From Marinobacter sp. AC-23 (GTDB lineage Bacteria; Pseudomonadota; Gammaproteobacteria; Pseudomonadales; Oleiphilaceae), in assembly GCF_001858325.1 (NCBI RefSeq), contig NZ_MBPP01000014.1, positions 17,929 through 81,928 on the forward strand: DNA of 64,000 nt, in the 5' to 3' direction. This document shows positions 19,885-30,025 of the stretch, in pieces. How positions within the stretch are numbered: the first letter of the stretch is position 1; every line of letters begins with the position of its first letter. The notes below the pieces were generated by a model. It did no database searches. It saw only the letters and a list, made by a program, of their open reading frames with translations, and was not told the DNA's origin. A program made the position numbers and the translations under genes.

Positions 19885-21569
19885 GGCGGCCCTACCTCGC
19901 AAGCAAGCACCAACGCCCAGAATTCCGCAAAGTCATTCACCACAACATCGGGCTTGTCCGGATGCTTGTGGGTGCCCGGGAATATCCGATTCAGCCAAGG
20001 TAAATCCCACTGTGCGCCGTTAAAGAACACGGAAGTCATGCCCGCGCGCTTGGCTGCAATCACATCCGTGGTGCTGTCACCAACATACCAAACGCTGGGA
20101 TCAGGGGGATAATCCAGCTTCTGCACTGCCAGCAAGAGCTGATCCGGGTGCGGCTTACGCAATGGTGTATCGTCGCCACAGACATCCACATCAAACAGTT
20201 CCACCCAACCGGTGTCTTCAACGGCAGCCAGTTCGTGTTCGAAAAACTCCCGGTCGCGATTGGTGATCACACCCACCTGAATATCTAGCCGCCGCAAGCC
20301 CTCCAGTACCGCCCGCACCTTTGCCTCAAAGGCTTTTACTGTGCCGTAGTGATTACGGTAGTGATGATTGAACGCCTTGTGTGCAATCTGTTTTGCTTCT
20401 TGATCCTCACCGAAGAGCACTTCAAAAATATCCGTGCGCGAGATCTTCCGATCTGCTTTCACCTTGGGGTGAAGCTTGGCAAACTCACGTACGTAGGCCA
20501 CCAACCTAGCGTCTTCCGGCGTTTTGCTATCTTCAGGCGTGACCATGCGCTGCATCAACCCGAGGGTGTGGAAATCCGGGAACATGTCATCCACCGCGTG
20601 ATACATGGCATCAAGGGTATCCACCAGCGTTGCGTGCCAATCGAACAGGACGACCTCAGGGCGGATGAGCTTAACCACCGCCGGGTGCCAGTCTGTCTCT
20701 ATGCGCGGCTCGGGGCGGGCGGGCGAAGGGAAGGGACTGGGACGAACCTCGGCCGGCGCATGCACAAACTTATCTGGCTCGGCTCGTTCCATCAGGGCGA
20801 GCAAATCCATTAACTCTTCAAAACTGTCCAGCACTGCAAGCGGCGCGTCGCGATGGGAAAACCAGCTGCGGATACGATCCAGCTCCCAGCAGGCGCCATT
20901 ATAGAAAATGCCGGCAACATGAGCATTACTGGCAGTGAGCATGTCTATATAGCTGTCGCCCACATACCAGGCGCGCGCATCTGCCGAGAGGTTCAGTTTT
21001 TCCAGAACCCTGCTGATTACCTGCGGATCTGGTTTGTATTCTGTAACGTCATCGGCGCATACGGTGGCTTCAAACAAATGCTGCCAACGACCCTCATCAA
21101 CGGTTTTCAGTTCTTTGTCGAGAAATTCCCGATTTCTGTTGGTGGCAACGGCCAGCCGAATACCCATGGTTTGCAGCGCGCAGAGATACTCATAAGCTCC
21201 CGGCTGGAAAGGTCTAACCTGTCCAAAATAACGCCGATACGCCTGATTGTATGCTTGGTGAGCAATCAGCCGGGCTTCTTTGTTATCCCCAAAAATCGCG
21301 TTGAAAATGTCGGTTCGCGAAACCCGCCGCTCCGCCAGAATACGCGGATGTAAACGCCGAAAAATACGAATGTAGCGAACCAGCCGCGCATCATCTCCAG
21401 TGCGGCACTGCTCCTCAGGCAGAAGCTGATCCACTAACCCAAGCTCTTCCAACTGCGGCAGCATGTCTTCCATGGCGCTGAACATGGCATCGTGGGTGTC
21501 CACCAAGGTGCCATGCCAATCGAATATCAGCACCGAGGGTGCCGCCAAGTGCCCACTCAAGCGATCCAT
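19881..21569 (-). CDS. Tandem HAD-superfamily protein (two HAD domains in one chain)
   Basis: The 562-residue protein contains two homologous HAD halves, residues about 12-265 and 305-560. Motif I is FDWHGTLVDTHDAM in the first and FDWHATLVDTLDAM in the second. Both halves also share the cap pattern (DDARLVxYxRxFxxLHP, then SRTDIF), motif II (ATNRNREF, ITNRDREF), the motif III Lys (YKPDP, RKPHP) and motif IV (YVGDSYIDM, YVGDSTTDV). The usual second Asp of motif I (DxD) is His in both halves, which is unusual for a phosphatase. The copies arose by internal duplication. Substrate is unknown; HAD-like hydrolase is the safe name. Confidence 0.85.
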   Translation of the reverse strand: MDRLSGHLAAPSVLIFDWHGTLVDTHDAMFSAMEDMLPQLEELGLVDQLLPEEQCRTGDDARLVRYIRIFRRLHPRILAERRVSRTDIFNAIFGDNKEARLIAHQAYNQAYRRYFGQVRPFQPGAYEYLCALQTMGIRLAVATNRNREFLDKELKTVDEGRWQHLFEATVCADDVTEYKPDPQVISRVLEKLNLSADARAWYVGDSYIDMLTASNAHVAGIFYNGACWELDRIRSWFSHRDAPLAVLDSFEELMDLLALMERAEPDKFVHAPAEVRPSPFPSPARPEPRIETDWHPAVVKLIRPEVVLFDWHATLVDTLDAMYHAVDDMFPDFHTLGLMQRMVTPEDSKTPEDARLVAYVREFAKLHPKVKADRKISRTDIFEVLFGEDQEAKQIAHKAFNHHYRNHYGTVKAFEAKVRAVLEGLRRLDIQVGVITNRDREFFEHELAAVEDTGWVELFDVDVCGDDTPLRKPHPDQLLLAVQKLDYPPDPSVWYVGDSTTDVIAAKRAGMTSVFFNGAQWDLPWLNRIFPGTHKHPDKPDVVVNDFAEFWALVLACEVGPP

Positions 21570-21624
21570 AATTCATCCTTCGACGTTTCAGAGGCGTATA
21601 AGCTACTCACCAGTTAAAGCCATA

Positions 21625-21641
21625 TTTGTGAAATTCACAAA
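21625..21641. promoter_or_regulatory. 17-base palindrome upstream of the CDF gene
   Basis: The sequence TTTGTGAAATTCACAAA is a perfect palindrome apart from its central base. It lies about 100 bases upstream of the CDF transporter start and 56 bases upstream of the HAD gene start, between divergent genes. It looks like a repressor operator. The cognate protein is unknown. Confidence 0.45.
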
Positions 21642-21673
21642 GCCGCACCTGCCAGGGATAATTTGCCTATTGC

Positions 21674-21704
21674 TTGACCTTGTATCAGCTATAGGGTTTT
21701 TACT
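21674..21704 (+). promoter_or_regulatory. MerR-type metal-responsive promoter of the CDF gene
   Basis: A TTGACC -35 element is followed by the imperfect dyad TTGTATCAGCTATAG and a -10-like TTTACT after about 19 bases. This long spacer is the mark of promoters activated by MerR-family proteins. It is strikingly similar to the promoter at 25326, including the shared CAGCTA centre and following AGGG. CadR at 24835 may act on both. Confidence 0.6.
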
Positions 21705-21739
21705 GTCGCAAACTTACTTCAATCGTTCAGGGCGCGCTC

Positions 21740-22650
21740 ATGCACAACCACAATCACGGCCAGGGTCACAGCCACGCGGAGCACTTCGATACCCACAACA
21801 AAGCGTTTGCCATTGCGGTTATTCTTAACCTGGGATTTGTGGTTATTGAAGCCGTTTACGGCGTGTTGGCAGGCTCTCTCGCTCTGCTAGCCGATGCCGG
21901 GCACAATCTGAGCGATGTTCTGGGGCTGGCAATGGCCTGGACTGCAAGCTGGCTTGCGAGCCGCAAAGCCACGGACCGCAATACCTACGGCCTTAAAAAA
22001 ACCACCATTTTAGCGGCCCTGTTTAACGCGCTGTTTTTAATTGCCGCCGTTGGCGGTATTGCCTGGGAAGCGATTCGCCGGTTCAACGATCCGGCCGACG
22101 TGGCGGGGCTAACGGTGATCGTTGTAGCGAGCATAGGTGTGCTGATTAACGGCGTTACCATGCTGCTATTCCTCAAGGGCCAAAAAGGTGACCTGAATAT
22201 TCGCGGGGCATTTCTGCACATGGCGGCAGATACCATGGTATCGGTAGGCGTGGTAATTGCGGGGCTGATCATTCTGATTACCGATGTCCGCTGGATTGAT
22301 CCGATGGTCAGCCTGGTCATTGCAGTGGTGATTTTTATCGGCACCTGGCGGCTTCTGAAAGACTCCGTGAGCCTTGCGGTAGACGCAGTGCCCAAGAGTA
22401 TCAGCCGGGTGAGGTTCTTGAGAAGCTGCAGGCCCTGCCAGGTGTGGAGTCAGCCCATCATCTGCATATCTGGGCCCTAAGCACCACAGAAAATGCCCTG
22501 ACAGTGCACCTTGTAAAGCCGGATTCCGGAGACGACGACCAGGTGATCGAACAGGCCACCCACATGCTGAACCACGATTTCAATATCCAGCATGTAACCA
22601 TTCAGTGGGAACGGACCGTGGCCTGTTGCCCCAACGCTTCGGGGTGCTAA
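21740..22650 (+). pseudogene. CDF-family zinc/cadmium efflux transporter, one frameshift
   Basis: Together the two frames encode a CDF cation antiporter of about 303 residues. The first part has the His-rich start MHNHNHGQGHSHAEHFDTHN, the metal-site segment LLADAGHNLSDVLG in helix 2 and HMAADTMVSVGVV in helix 5 (the HxxxD signature). Near 22404 the sense passes to another frame, which continues PGEVLEKLQALPGVESAHHL and HIWALSTTENALTVHLV, the usual cytoplasmic domain. Adding one C in the CC run at 22405 restores the protein. A MerR-type promoter precedes it. The function is export of Zn2+ or Cd2+ against protons. Confidence 0.9.
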
Positions 22651-22673
22651 GAGCCTGCCAAAGCCTGCGCCAG

Positions 22674-23132
22674 TTAGGCATTGTCTTCCGTTTCTTCCGG
22701 CGCTTTAACCAGGGATGGCAAGATAAGTACCGCACAGCAGGCGTTAACCGCCACATACTCCACCGTAGCCCGGCGCATTGGCCAGCGGCTACTGGCGCCC
22801 TTGGACACCAAAACTACCAGATCCGCACCGATATTCGCGGCCAGAGCCACCAACTTTTCACCTGGCGTGCCGGCTATAACGTGCAGACTGGCGCTGTGCT
22901 TCATGGGCAGGTATTTGCGGGCCAGCAGGCTCAGGCTTTCCCGCACCTGGCTCTCCCGATCCTCCGGAGTGTCTTCGGTAACGTGGGGAAAGAAGCCAGC
23001 ACCGCCCGGGTTGAATATCGTAGCCAAGTGCAGCTCGCTATCTTCACCTATTAACCTTACGCTTTCCTCCAGCGCTCGCTTACCCTCGCCATCGTCTTCG
23101 TAATCTATGGCTAACAGTATTTTACGGTACAT
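22674..23132 (-). CDS. Universal stress protein (UspA family)
   Basis: The start at 23132 gives MYRKILLAIDYEDDGEGKRA, a typical UspA opening; a GAGGAGGGG ribosome site stands just upstream. The 152-residue protein has the fold's later segments IAGTPGEKLVALAANIGADL and VLVSKGASSRWPMRRATVEY, a degenerate form of the nucleotide-binding G-2x-G-9x-G motif. The start overlaps the last 11 bases of the BCCT gene on the same strand, so the two are co-expressed. UspA domains often sit with transporters and may regulate them; that link is inference. Confidence 0.87.
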   Translation of the reverse strand: MYRKILLAIDYEDDGEGKRALEESVRLIGEDSELHLATIFNPGGAGFFPHVTEDTPEDRESQVRESLSLLARKYLPMKHSASLHVIAGTPGEKLVALAANIGADLVVLVSKGASSRWPMRRATVEYVAVNACCAVLILPSLVKAPEETEDNA

Positions 23133-24723
23133 TTTGCCCCTCCTCTTTCTGCACAGCAGTGCCCTCCACCTCTGGAAAAACACGCCCCTGCACAAGTTCG
23201 TTCACGGAATAACCTCGATGGTCGGCTCTCAAAGCCCGGAATAGCGACACCGCCATAAAAATAAGCAACACACAGAACGGGAGACCAAGCGAGGTAATGA
23301 CGTTCTGTAGTGCATCCAGCCCACCGGCCAAAAGCAGGGTTGCAGCAATCACGCCCTGAGCAGCCGCCCAGAAAATCCTCTGCCGCACCAGCGACGGCTG
23401 ATCCTCCCTGCGCGTGAGCATATCGATCACCAAAGACGCAGAATCCGACGAGGTTGTGAAGAAGATAACGATAATAATGATGCTCAGTAACGAGGACACC
23501 TCTGCCAACGGGAGGGCTTGAAGAAAGGCGAAAATGGCCACAGAAGGGTCTTGCTGCACCTGTTCGGCCAGCCCCACCTGCCCGCTCATCTCAACGTTGA
23601 TGGCGGAGAGCCCAAACACGCCAAACCAAACCAGAGTGAACGCCGTTGGCGCAAACAGCACGCCGGCCACAAACTCTCGAATAGTGCGGCCCCGGGAAAT
23701 TCGGGCAATAAAAATACCCACATAAGGCGCCCAGGTAATGGTCCAGGCCCAGTAAAACAGTGTCCACTGCCGCTGCCAGTCCGACTCGGTATACGTTTGA
23801 GTCCAGAACGCCAGCCAAGGCAAAGCATCAAAATAGTCACCAACGCTCTGCACCATCCCCTCGGCGATGAACACGGTGGGCCCCAGCACCAACACAAACA
23901 GAACCAGCAGTAATGCCAGCACAATATTGATCTGGGATAAACGGCGCACGCCCTTGTCCAGCCCCAACGCCACAGATGTGGCCGCGATACTGGTGATCAC
24001 CGTAATCAAAAGAACCTGAACCCAGCCGGTTGATGGCACTCCAAACAGATAGGTCAGGCCACTGTTCAGCTGCAAGGTGCCAAGCCCAAGGGAGGTGGCC
24101 ACACCAAACAGCGTACCCAGCACCGCAATCACATCCACAGTCCAGCCCAAAGGCCCGTATATACGATCGCCAAGCAGCGGGTAGAACAAGCTGCTGATAC
24201 GCATGGGCAGATTGTGCCGGTAGGCAAAGTAGGCAATCGCCAGCCCCGGCATGGCAAATATCGTCCAGGTGTGCAGGCCAAAGTGATACAGGGCTATGGT
24301 CATGGCATCACTGGCGGCGCGGTCGCTGCCGGCAATGACACCGTCGAACGGTGGGTTGGCAAAGTGGGACACAGGCTCGGCCACGCCCCAGAACATCAAG
24401 ATGGTGCCAATGCCCGCAGCAAACAGCATGGTGAACCAGGTGAGGTTGGAATAATCCGGCCGGGAATCATCAGCGCCCAGGCGAATGGTGCCATACCGGC
24501 TCACCGCCAGCCCTAGCAGGAACAGCAAAAGCGAGGTAACAGAGAGTATGTAGAACCAACCAAGGTTTTGCGCAACCCAGCCAGTCAGAGCGCCGAAAAT
24601 ATCCGAAACGGCCTGATCAAAAGGTATGGCAAGCGCAACAAACAACGCAGCCACCCCTGCGGATGTAAAAAACACACCCGGTATTGTCTGCAGTCCAAGC
24701 AAGCGTTGCAGCCGCTCCAGCAA
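23122..24723 (-). CDS. BCCT-family betaine/choline/carnitine-type transporter
   Basis: A 533-residue, 12-helix transporter for quaternary ammonium or related osmolytes. Family marks are MLFAAGIGTILMFWGVAEPV in helix 3 and the Trp-rich helix-8 segment TLFYWAWTITWAPYVGIFIA followed by RISRGRTIREF. Conserved glycines in the first of these (GIG) are associated with Na+- or H+-coupled transport. The C-terminus is short, without a long osmosensing tail. The gene is divergent from cadR and overlaps a UspA gene downstream. Substrate cannot be set from sequence alone. Confidence 0.92.
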   Translation of the reverse strand: MLERLQRLLGLQTIPGVFFTSAGVAALFVALAIPFDQAVSDIFGALTGWVAQNLGWFYILSVTSLLLFLLGLAVSRYGTIRLGADDSRPDYSNLTWFTMLFAAGIGTILMFWGVAEPVSHFANPPFDGVIAGSDRAASDAMTIALYHFGLHTWTIFAMPGLAIAYFAYRHNLPMRISSLFYPLLGDRIYGPLGWTVDVIAVLGTLFGVATSLGLGTLQLNSGLTYLFGVPSTGWVQVLLITVITSIAATSVALGLDKGVRRLSQINIVLALLLVLFVLVLGPTVFIAEGMVQSVGDYFDALPWLAFWTQTYTESDWQRQWTLFYWAWTITWAPYVGIFIARISRGRTIREFVAGVLFAPTAFTLVWFGVFGLSAINVEMSGQVGLAEQVQQDPSVAIFAFLQALPLAEVSSLLSIIIIVIFFTTSSDSASLVIDMLTRREDQPSLVRQRIFWAAAQGVIAATLLLAGGLDALQNVITSLGLPFCVLLIFMAVSLFRALRADHRGYSVNELVQGRVFPEVEGTAVQKEEGQNVP

Positions 24724-24834
24724 GATAAGCCTCCCTGTGAAAGTTCACAAATGATAGGGTGATCTTCTACCATAACCAAAATGGCCTCGCCCCGACACGA
24801 GCCAAGTCAATAATAATCAGGAAGCGCATATACG

Positions 24835-25299
24835 ATGAAAATTGGTGAGATATCCAAACACTCATCCGTTAACGTGGAAACCATCCGGTACTACGAAAAA
24901 ATCGGCTTACTGGCTAGCCCGGATAGGGATGCCAGTGGTTACAGGGCCTATCGCACCGCACACCTGGAACGCCTTTTGTTTATCAAGCGCTGCCGTAATC
25001 TTGATATGGCGCAGGACGAGATCCGCGAGCTGATCCGGCTTTCCGAAAACCCTGAAGCAGACTGTCACGAAGTGGATGCACTGCTGGCCAACCACCTGAG
25101 CCATGTGCGCGACCGTTTACAAGAACTCTCCAACCTCGAAAAAACTCTGCAGCAACTGCAAAAAGCCTGCTCAGATGCAGGCACCGTTCAGGAGTGCGGT
25201 ATTTTGGGAGGGCTTAGCTCCGAGTTGGAAACTCCACACAATGATCGCGGCGATCACCAGAACCACGTACCGGGAACCCACAGGCCGGGCAAAAGTTAA
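24835..25299 (+). CDS. cadR: Cd(II)/Pb(II)-responsive MerR-family regulator CadR
   Basis: A 154-residue MerR-type activator. The winged helix-turn-helix is MKIGEISKHSSVNVETIRYY followed by EKIGLLASPDR. The metal-site cysteines fall at 77 (EADCHEV), 112 (KACSD) and 121 (QECGIL); the first two match the positions known in Pseudomonas CadR. The C-terminal tail is His-rich (ETPHNDRGDHQNHVPGTH), again as in CadR. It lies upstream of, and in line with, a CDF-like gene whose promoter carries a MerR-type dyad. A near-identical promoter precedes the other CDF gene at 21740. Confidence 0.9.
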   Translation: MKIGEISKHSSVNVETIRYYEKIGLLASPDRDASGYRAYRTAHLERLLFIKRCRNLDMAQDEIRELIRLSENPEADCHEVDALLANHLSHVRDRLQELSNLEKTLQQLQKACSDAGTVQECGILGGLSSELETPHNDRGDHQNHVPGTHRPGKS

Positions 25300-25325
25300 A
25301 AGCACGAAAAACTGCTCGCCTGGTG

Positions 25326-25357
25326 TTGACTCTGTAGCAGCTACAGGGCTTTCAATA
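25326..25357 (+). promoter_or_regulatory. CadR/MerR-type promoter of the CDF-like gene
   Basis: TTGACT (-35) at 25326 is followed by the perfect dyad CTGTAGC-A-GCTACAG (25332-25346) and a -10 element around 25351-25357, leaving a 19-20 base spacer. This is the standard layout of promoters twisted into activity by metal-bound MerR proteins. cadR lies directly upstream. Confidence 0.85.
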
Positions 25358-25383
25358 CTACCCTACCTATATAGGAGGTGTTT

Positions 25384-26031
25384 ATGGCATGCAGTTGCTC
25401 TGGACCTGAACTGAAGTCCCCAGCCCCGGGCTTTCGCCGCGCGCTCTGGATTGCACTGTGGGTAAATCTGGCGATGTTTTTTGTGGAAGGTGTTGCCAGC
25501 TTGCAGTCTGGCTCTGTTTCTTTGATGGCAGATGCCATCGACTTCTTTGGCGACAGTGCCAACTACATTCTGTCACTGTCGGTGCTAACCATGGGCATGC
25601 TCTGGCGCGGCCGCGCGGCTATGGTCAAAGGCATAACCATGGCCGCATTCGGCACGGTTGTCTGGGTGCGTGCACTTTGGGTAATGCAGCAAGGAACCAC
25701 CCCGGAACCCTTTACTATGGGTACCGTTGGCCTGCTGGCTCTGATTGCCAACGTGTGTGTCGCGTTTATACTTTTCCGCTTTAGGGACGGCGACTCTGAT
25801 ATGCGCTCGGTATGGCTATGCAGCCGGAATGACGCCATCAGCAATCTGGCTGTCATGGCCGCTGCACTCGGCGTGTTTGGCACCGCCAGCGCCTGGCCTG
25901 ACCTGGTCGTCGCTGCCATTATGGGCACCTTGGCGATAACCGCCGGAGTCAGCGTGATGCGTCATGCCCGCGCCGATATTGCGGAGGCTGGCCGCCATAC
26001 TAGAACGCCAGTGAAATCATCACCGGGATAA
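25384..26031 (+). CDS. CDF-like cation transporter (short form)
   Basis: The start at 25384 has an AGGAGG ribosome site five bases upstream; it gives MACSCSGPELKSP, with a Cys pair at the N-terminus. The 215-residue protein has about six helices. Helix 2 contains SLMADAIDFFGDSANYI, the metal-binding Asp pattern of cation diffusion facilitators, and helix 5 has CSRNDAISNLAVM in place of the common HxxxD. The cytoplasmic C-terminal domain of normal CDF proteins is absent. Control by the CadR-type promoter suggests Cd, Pb or Zn export. The last 32 bases overlap the convergent AEC gene. Confidence 0.85.
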   Translation: MACSCSGPELKSPAPGFRRALWIALWVNLAMFFVEGVASLQSGSVSLMADAIDFFGDSANYILSLSVLTMGMLWRGRAAMVKGITMAAFGTVVWVRALWVMQQGTTPEPFTMGTVGLLALIANVCVAFILFRFRDGDSDMRSVWLCSRNDAISNLAVMAAALGVFGTASAWPDLVVAAIMGTLAITAGVSVMRHARADIAEAGRHTRTPVKSSPG

Positions 26032-26967
26032 ACACCAACGCAAAGAGCGTGGACAGCATAACCGTACCTGCGGCCTGCCGGGGAGAGGTGTCCAACAACG
26101 TTGCGATAACCACGGTGTTGGCTGCAATAGGGGTAATGGAAATCAGAAAGATGGCTTTGTGCACTGCCGGATCGTAAATGCCCAGCACCTGTGAATCCAG
26201 CCACCAGAATGCCGTCGCAAGCAGCGGCCAAGCCACAAACTTGCCAAAAAATGCCATGGCGGTAAACCGCAGGTTGCCCACCAACCCCCGAAAACTGCTA
26301 ATGCTCATGCCAATGATCATCATGCCCAGAATGCTGTAGGCACCGCGCAGATTGTCAAAAAGCGGCATAAACACGTCCGGAATGCCGATGCCTGAAAGGT
26401 TGAGCGCTACGGCGGCCAAAAATGCGTAAACCGAGGGCAATTTAGCGACCCGCCATAACGACTCTTTCAGATCATGCCGGCCCCGTGCGGCAAGATAAAA
26501 CCCCACCGAGCTTTCAAACAGGGTAACGCCCAGCATGCAGACAATATAGATCGCCAGCCCTTCTTCCCCAAACAGCAGCAACGCCACCGGCACCCCAAAA
26601 TAGCCTGTATTACCCGACCCAACACACAACGGAATAATGCTGGCACTGCCATCCGTGAGCACTCGCCTCGCCAACCGGAACTGCACAATTGCAAGCAGGA
26701 TGAAAATCCGAACACCAAAAACGGCAGGAAGATCACTTCCGGTGAAAGCGGTGCTGCCATGACACCGGAAAACACCACCGAAGGCGTAACAATGTAGAGC
26801 ATGATGCCCGCAATGTGTTTGCCGCTGGCCTCCAGATAGCGGCCCGCAAACCAGCCAAGAGCAACCGTGACATAAAGCGGAATCAGTTTGAAAAACAACG
26901 CCAGCGCTGCGGCCATGATGGCTCCGGGCATCCGAGTTCGGGAAAAATAAGCCGAGAAGTCTAGCAT
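26000..26967 (-). pseudogene. AEC-family (auxin efflux carrier) permease, one frameshift
   Basis: The first frame begins MLDFSAYFSRTRMPGAIMAA at 26967 with a GGAG ribosome site, and runs through FKLIPLYVTVALGWFAGRYL to LPFLVFG. Near 26708 the sense moves to another frame (IFILLAIVQFRLARRVLTDG) and continues to the stop at 26000 with GNTGYFGVPVALLLFGEEGL and ISITPIAANTVVIATLL, typical AEC helices. The restored protein has about 322 residues and ten helices, which fits the family. One extra G in the GG run (CC at 26708 on the plus strand) repairs it. Substrate is probably a carboxylate or amino acid, unknown. Confidence 0.85.
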
Positions 26968-27019
26968 CTACCACTCCAGAGGTAACTCCCCGGCGCAATA
27001 GTGTGATTTCTTCAAATGA

Positions 27020-27033
27020 TTGATAATCGTCAA
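27020..27033 (+). promoter_or_regulatory. DNR/FNR-type box upstream of norCB
   Basis: TTGATAATCGTCAA matches TTGAT-N4-ATCAA at nine of ten half-site positions and lies 72 bases upstream of the norC start. In pseudomonads, the NO-responsive DNR activates norCB from such a site. Confidence 0.8.
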
Positions 27034-27105
27034 CAGTATCTTTAATACATGTTTATATCCTAGTGCGGCAGTCAAGTATTCCACAACGACCAAGGAGAGA
27101 GATCA

Positions 27106-28984
<1,879 letters not shown>

Positions 28985-29006
28985 ACCCACCACCCGTTAA
29001 CCCTTG

Positions 29007-29029
29007 GGGCCGGAGCACATTTCCGGCCC
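29007..29029 (+). terminator. Hairpin between norB and the Fe-S gene
   Basis: GGGCCGGA and TCCGGCCC form an eight-base stem with a seven-base loop. No T run follows, so it is more likely a transcript stabiliser or partial attenuator than a full terminator. It could keep norCB message higher than the downstream genes. Confidence 0.4.
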
Positions 29030-29046
29030 TGCCTATCTGGAGCCCA

Positions 29047-30008
29047 GTGGTGACCGTGCAGCAAACAAACCCCAAGGACACTCTCCAGAGCAAGCGGCTG
29101 ATCACTCGCGCCGCTTTCTTTGGTTTGTTCCTGCTTGCGCCGGTTCTGAATATTTTTCGCTATGACTTAACGGAAACCCGGTTTGTACTGCTCGGGTTTC
29201 CGCTTTCGTTCAACCTGAATCTCGACTGGGTGGTGCAAAGTTCCCCGATGGACGTCGCCAGCCAGGTTTTGCTGTGGTTTATTCTGCCCATTCTGGTGCT
29301 TGTTCCCCTTGTATTGTGGGTTGCCTGGAAGTGGGGGCGAATGTATTGCGGCTGGCTATGCCCGCACTTCTCCGTGGTGGAGTCCATCAACACTTGATGA
29401 CACGCATTACGGGTCGCCCGACACTCTGGGAAGCCCTAAAAAAAGGCCGGCGCGGTAAGACCATACACTGGGCCGGTTTATCTCTGGTGTGCACCTTGAT
29501 CGGTTTTTCCTGGGCCCTGGCTTTGCTCTCGTACCTACTGCCACCCATTCCGCTATATACGGATTTGATTACGGGCAATTTGGGCTTTTATTCGAGCATT
29601 TTTCTGGCCATAGCAACCACGGTTTTCACGCTGGACTTTCTGTTTGCCCGGCACCTTTTCTGCAAATACGGCTGCGCCTTCGGCGTGGTGCAAAGCATTG
29701 CCTGGATGACCCATGGCCGTGGGCAGCTCGTCACCTTTGATACCACCCGCGCAGCGGCCTGCCGCGACTGCACAAAAGCCTGCGATGCCGCCTGCCCCAT
29801 GCGGCTGCCAACCCGCAGTCACAAGCGTGCGAAGTTCTCCTGCACCCAATGTCTGCAATGCGTGAGCGCTTGCCGTGAGGTGCAAAAAGACAACCCACAA
29901 GGCAGTCTGCTGCACTGGCAACCCGGCGAACCCAGCCGGCAGACTGTTCTGATTCCCATGCACCAACGTGATAGCGAGTCCGCCAAGCAACGGCTTAACA
30001 GCGCTTGA
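29047..30008 (+). pseudogene. Membrane polyferredoxin-like 4Fe-4S protein (NosR/NapH/CcoG type) in the nor cluster, one frameshift
   Basis: Two frames join into one protein of about 320 residues with around five membrane helices. The first frame reads to YCGWLCPHFSVVESIN; near 29390 it meets a stop, and the sense continues in another frame with LMTRITGRPTLWEALKKG. Motifs in order are CGWLCP, FCKYGCAFGVVQSIAW, CRDCTKACDAACP and CTQCLQCVSAC. These give the CxxxCP-type membrane motifs and two 4Fe-4S groups seen in the NosR C-terminus, NapH and CcoG. Both GTG starts (29047, 29050) follow a GGAG site. Position between norB and norD suggests electron supply or maturation for NO reductase; this is inference. 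Confidence 0.8.
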
Positions 30009-30025
30009 GATGAGAGGAACCTGAA

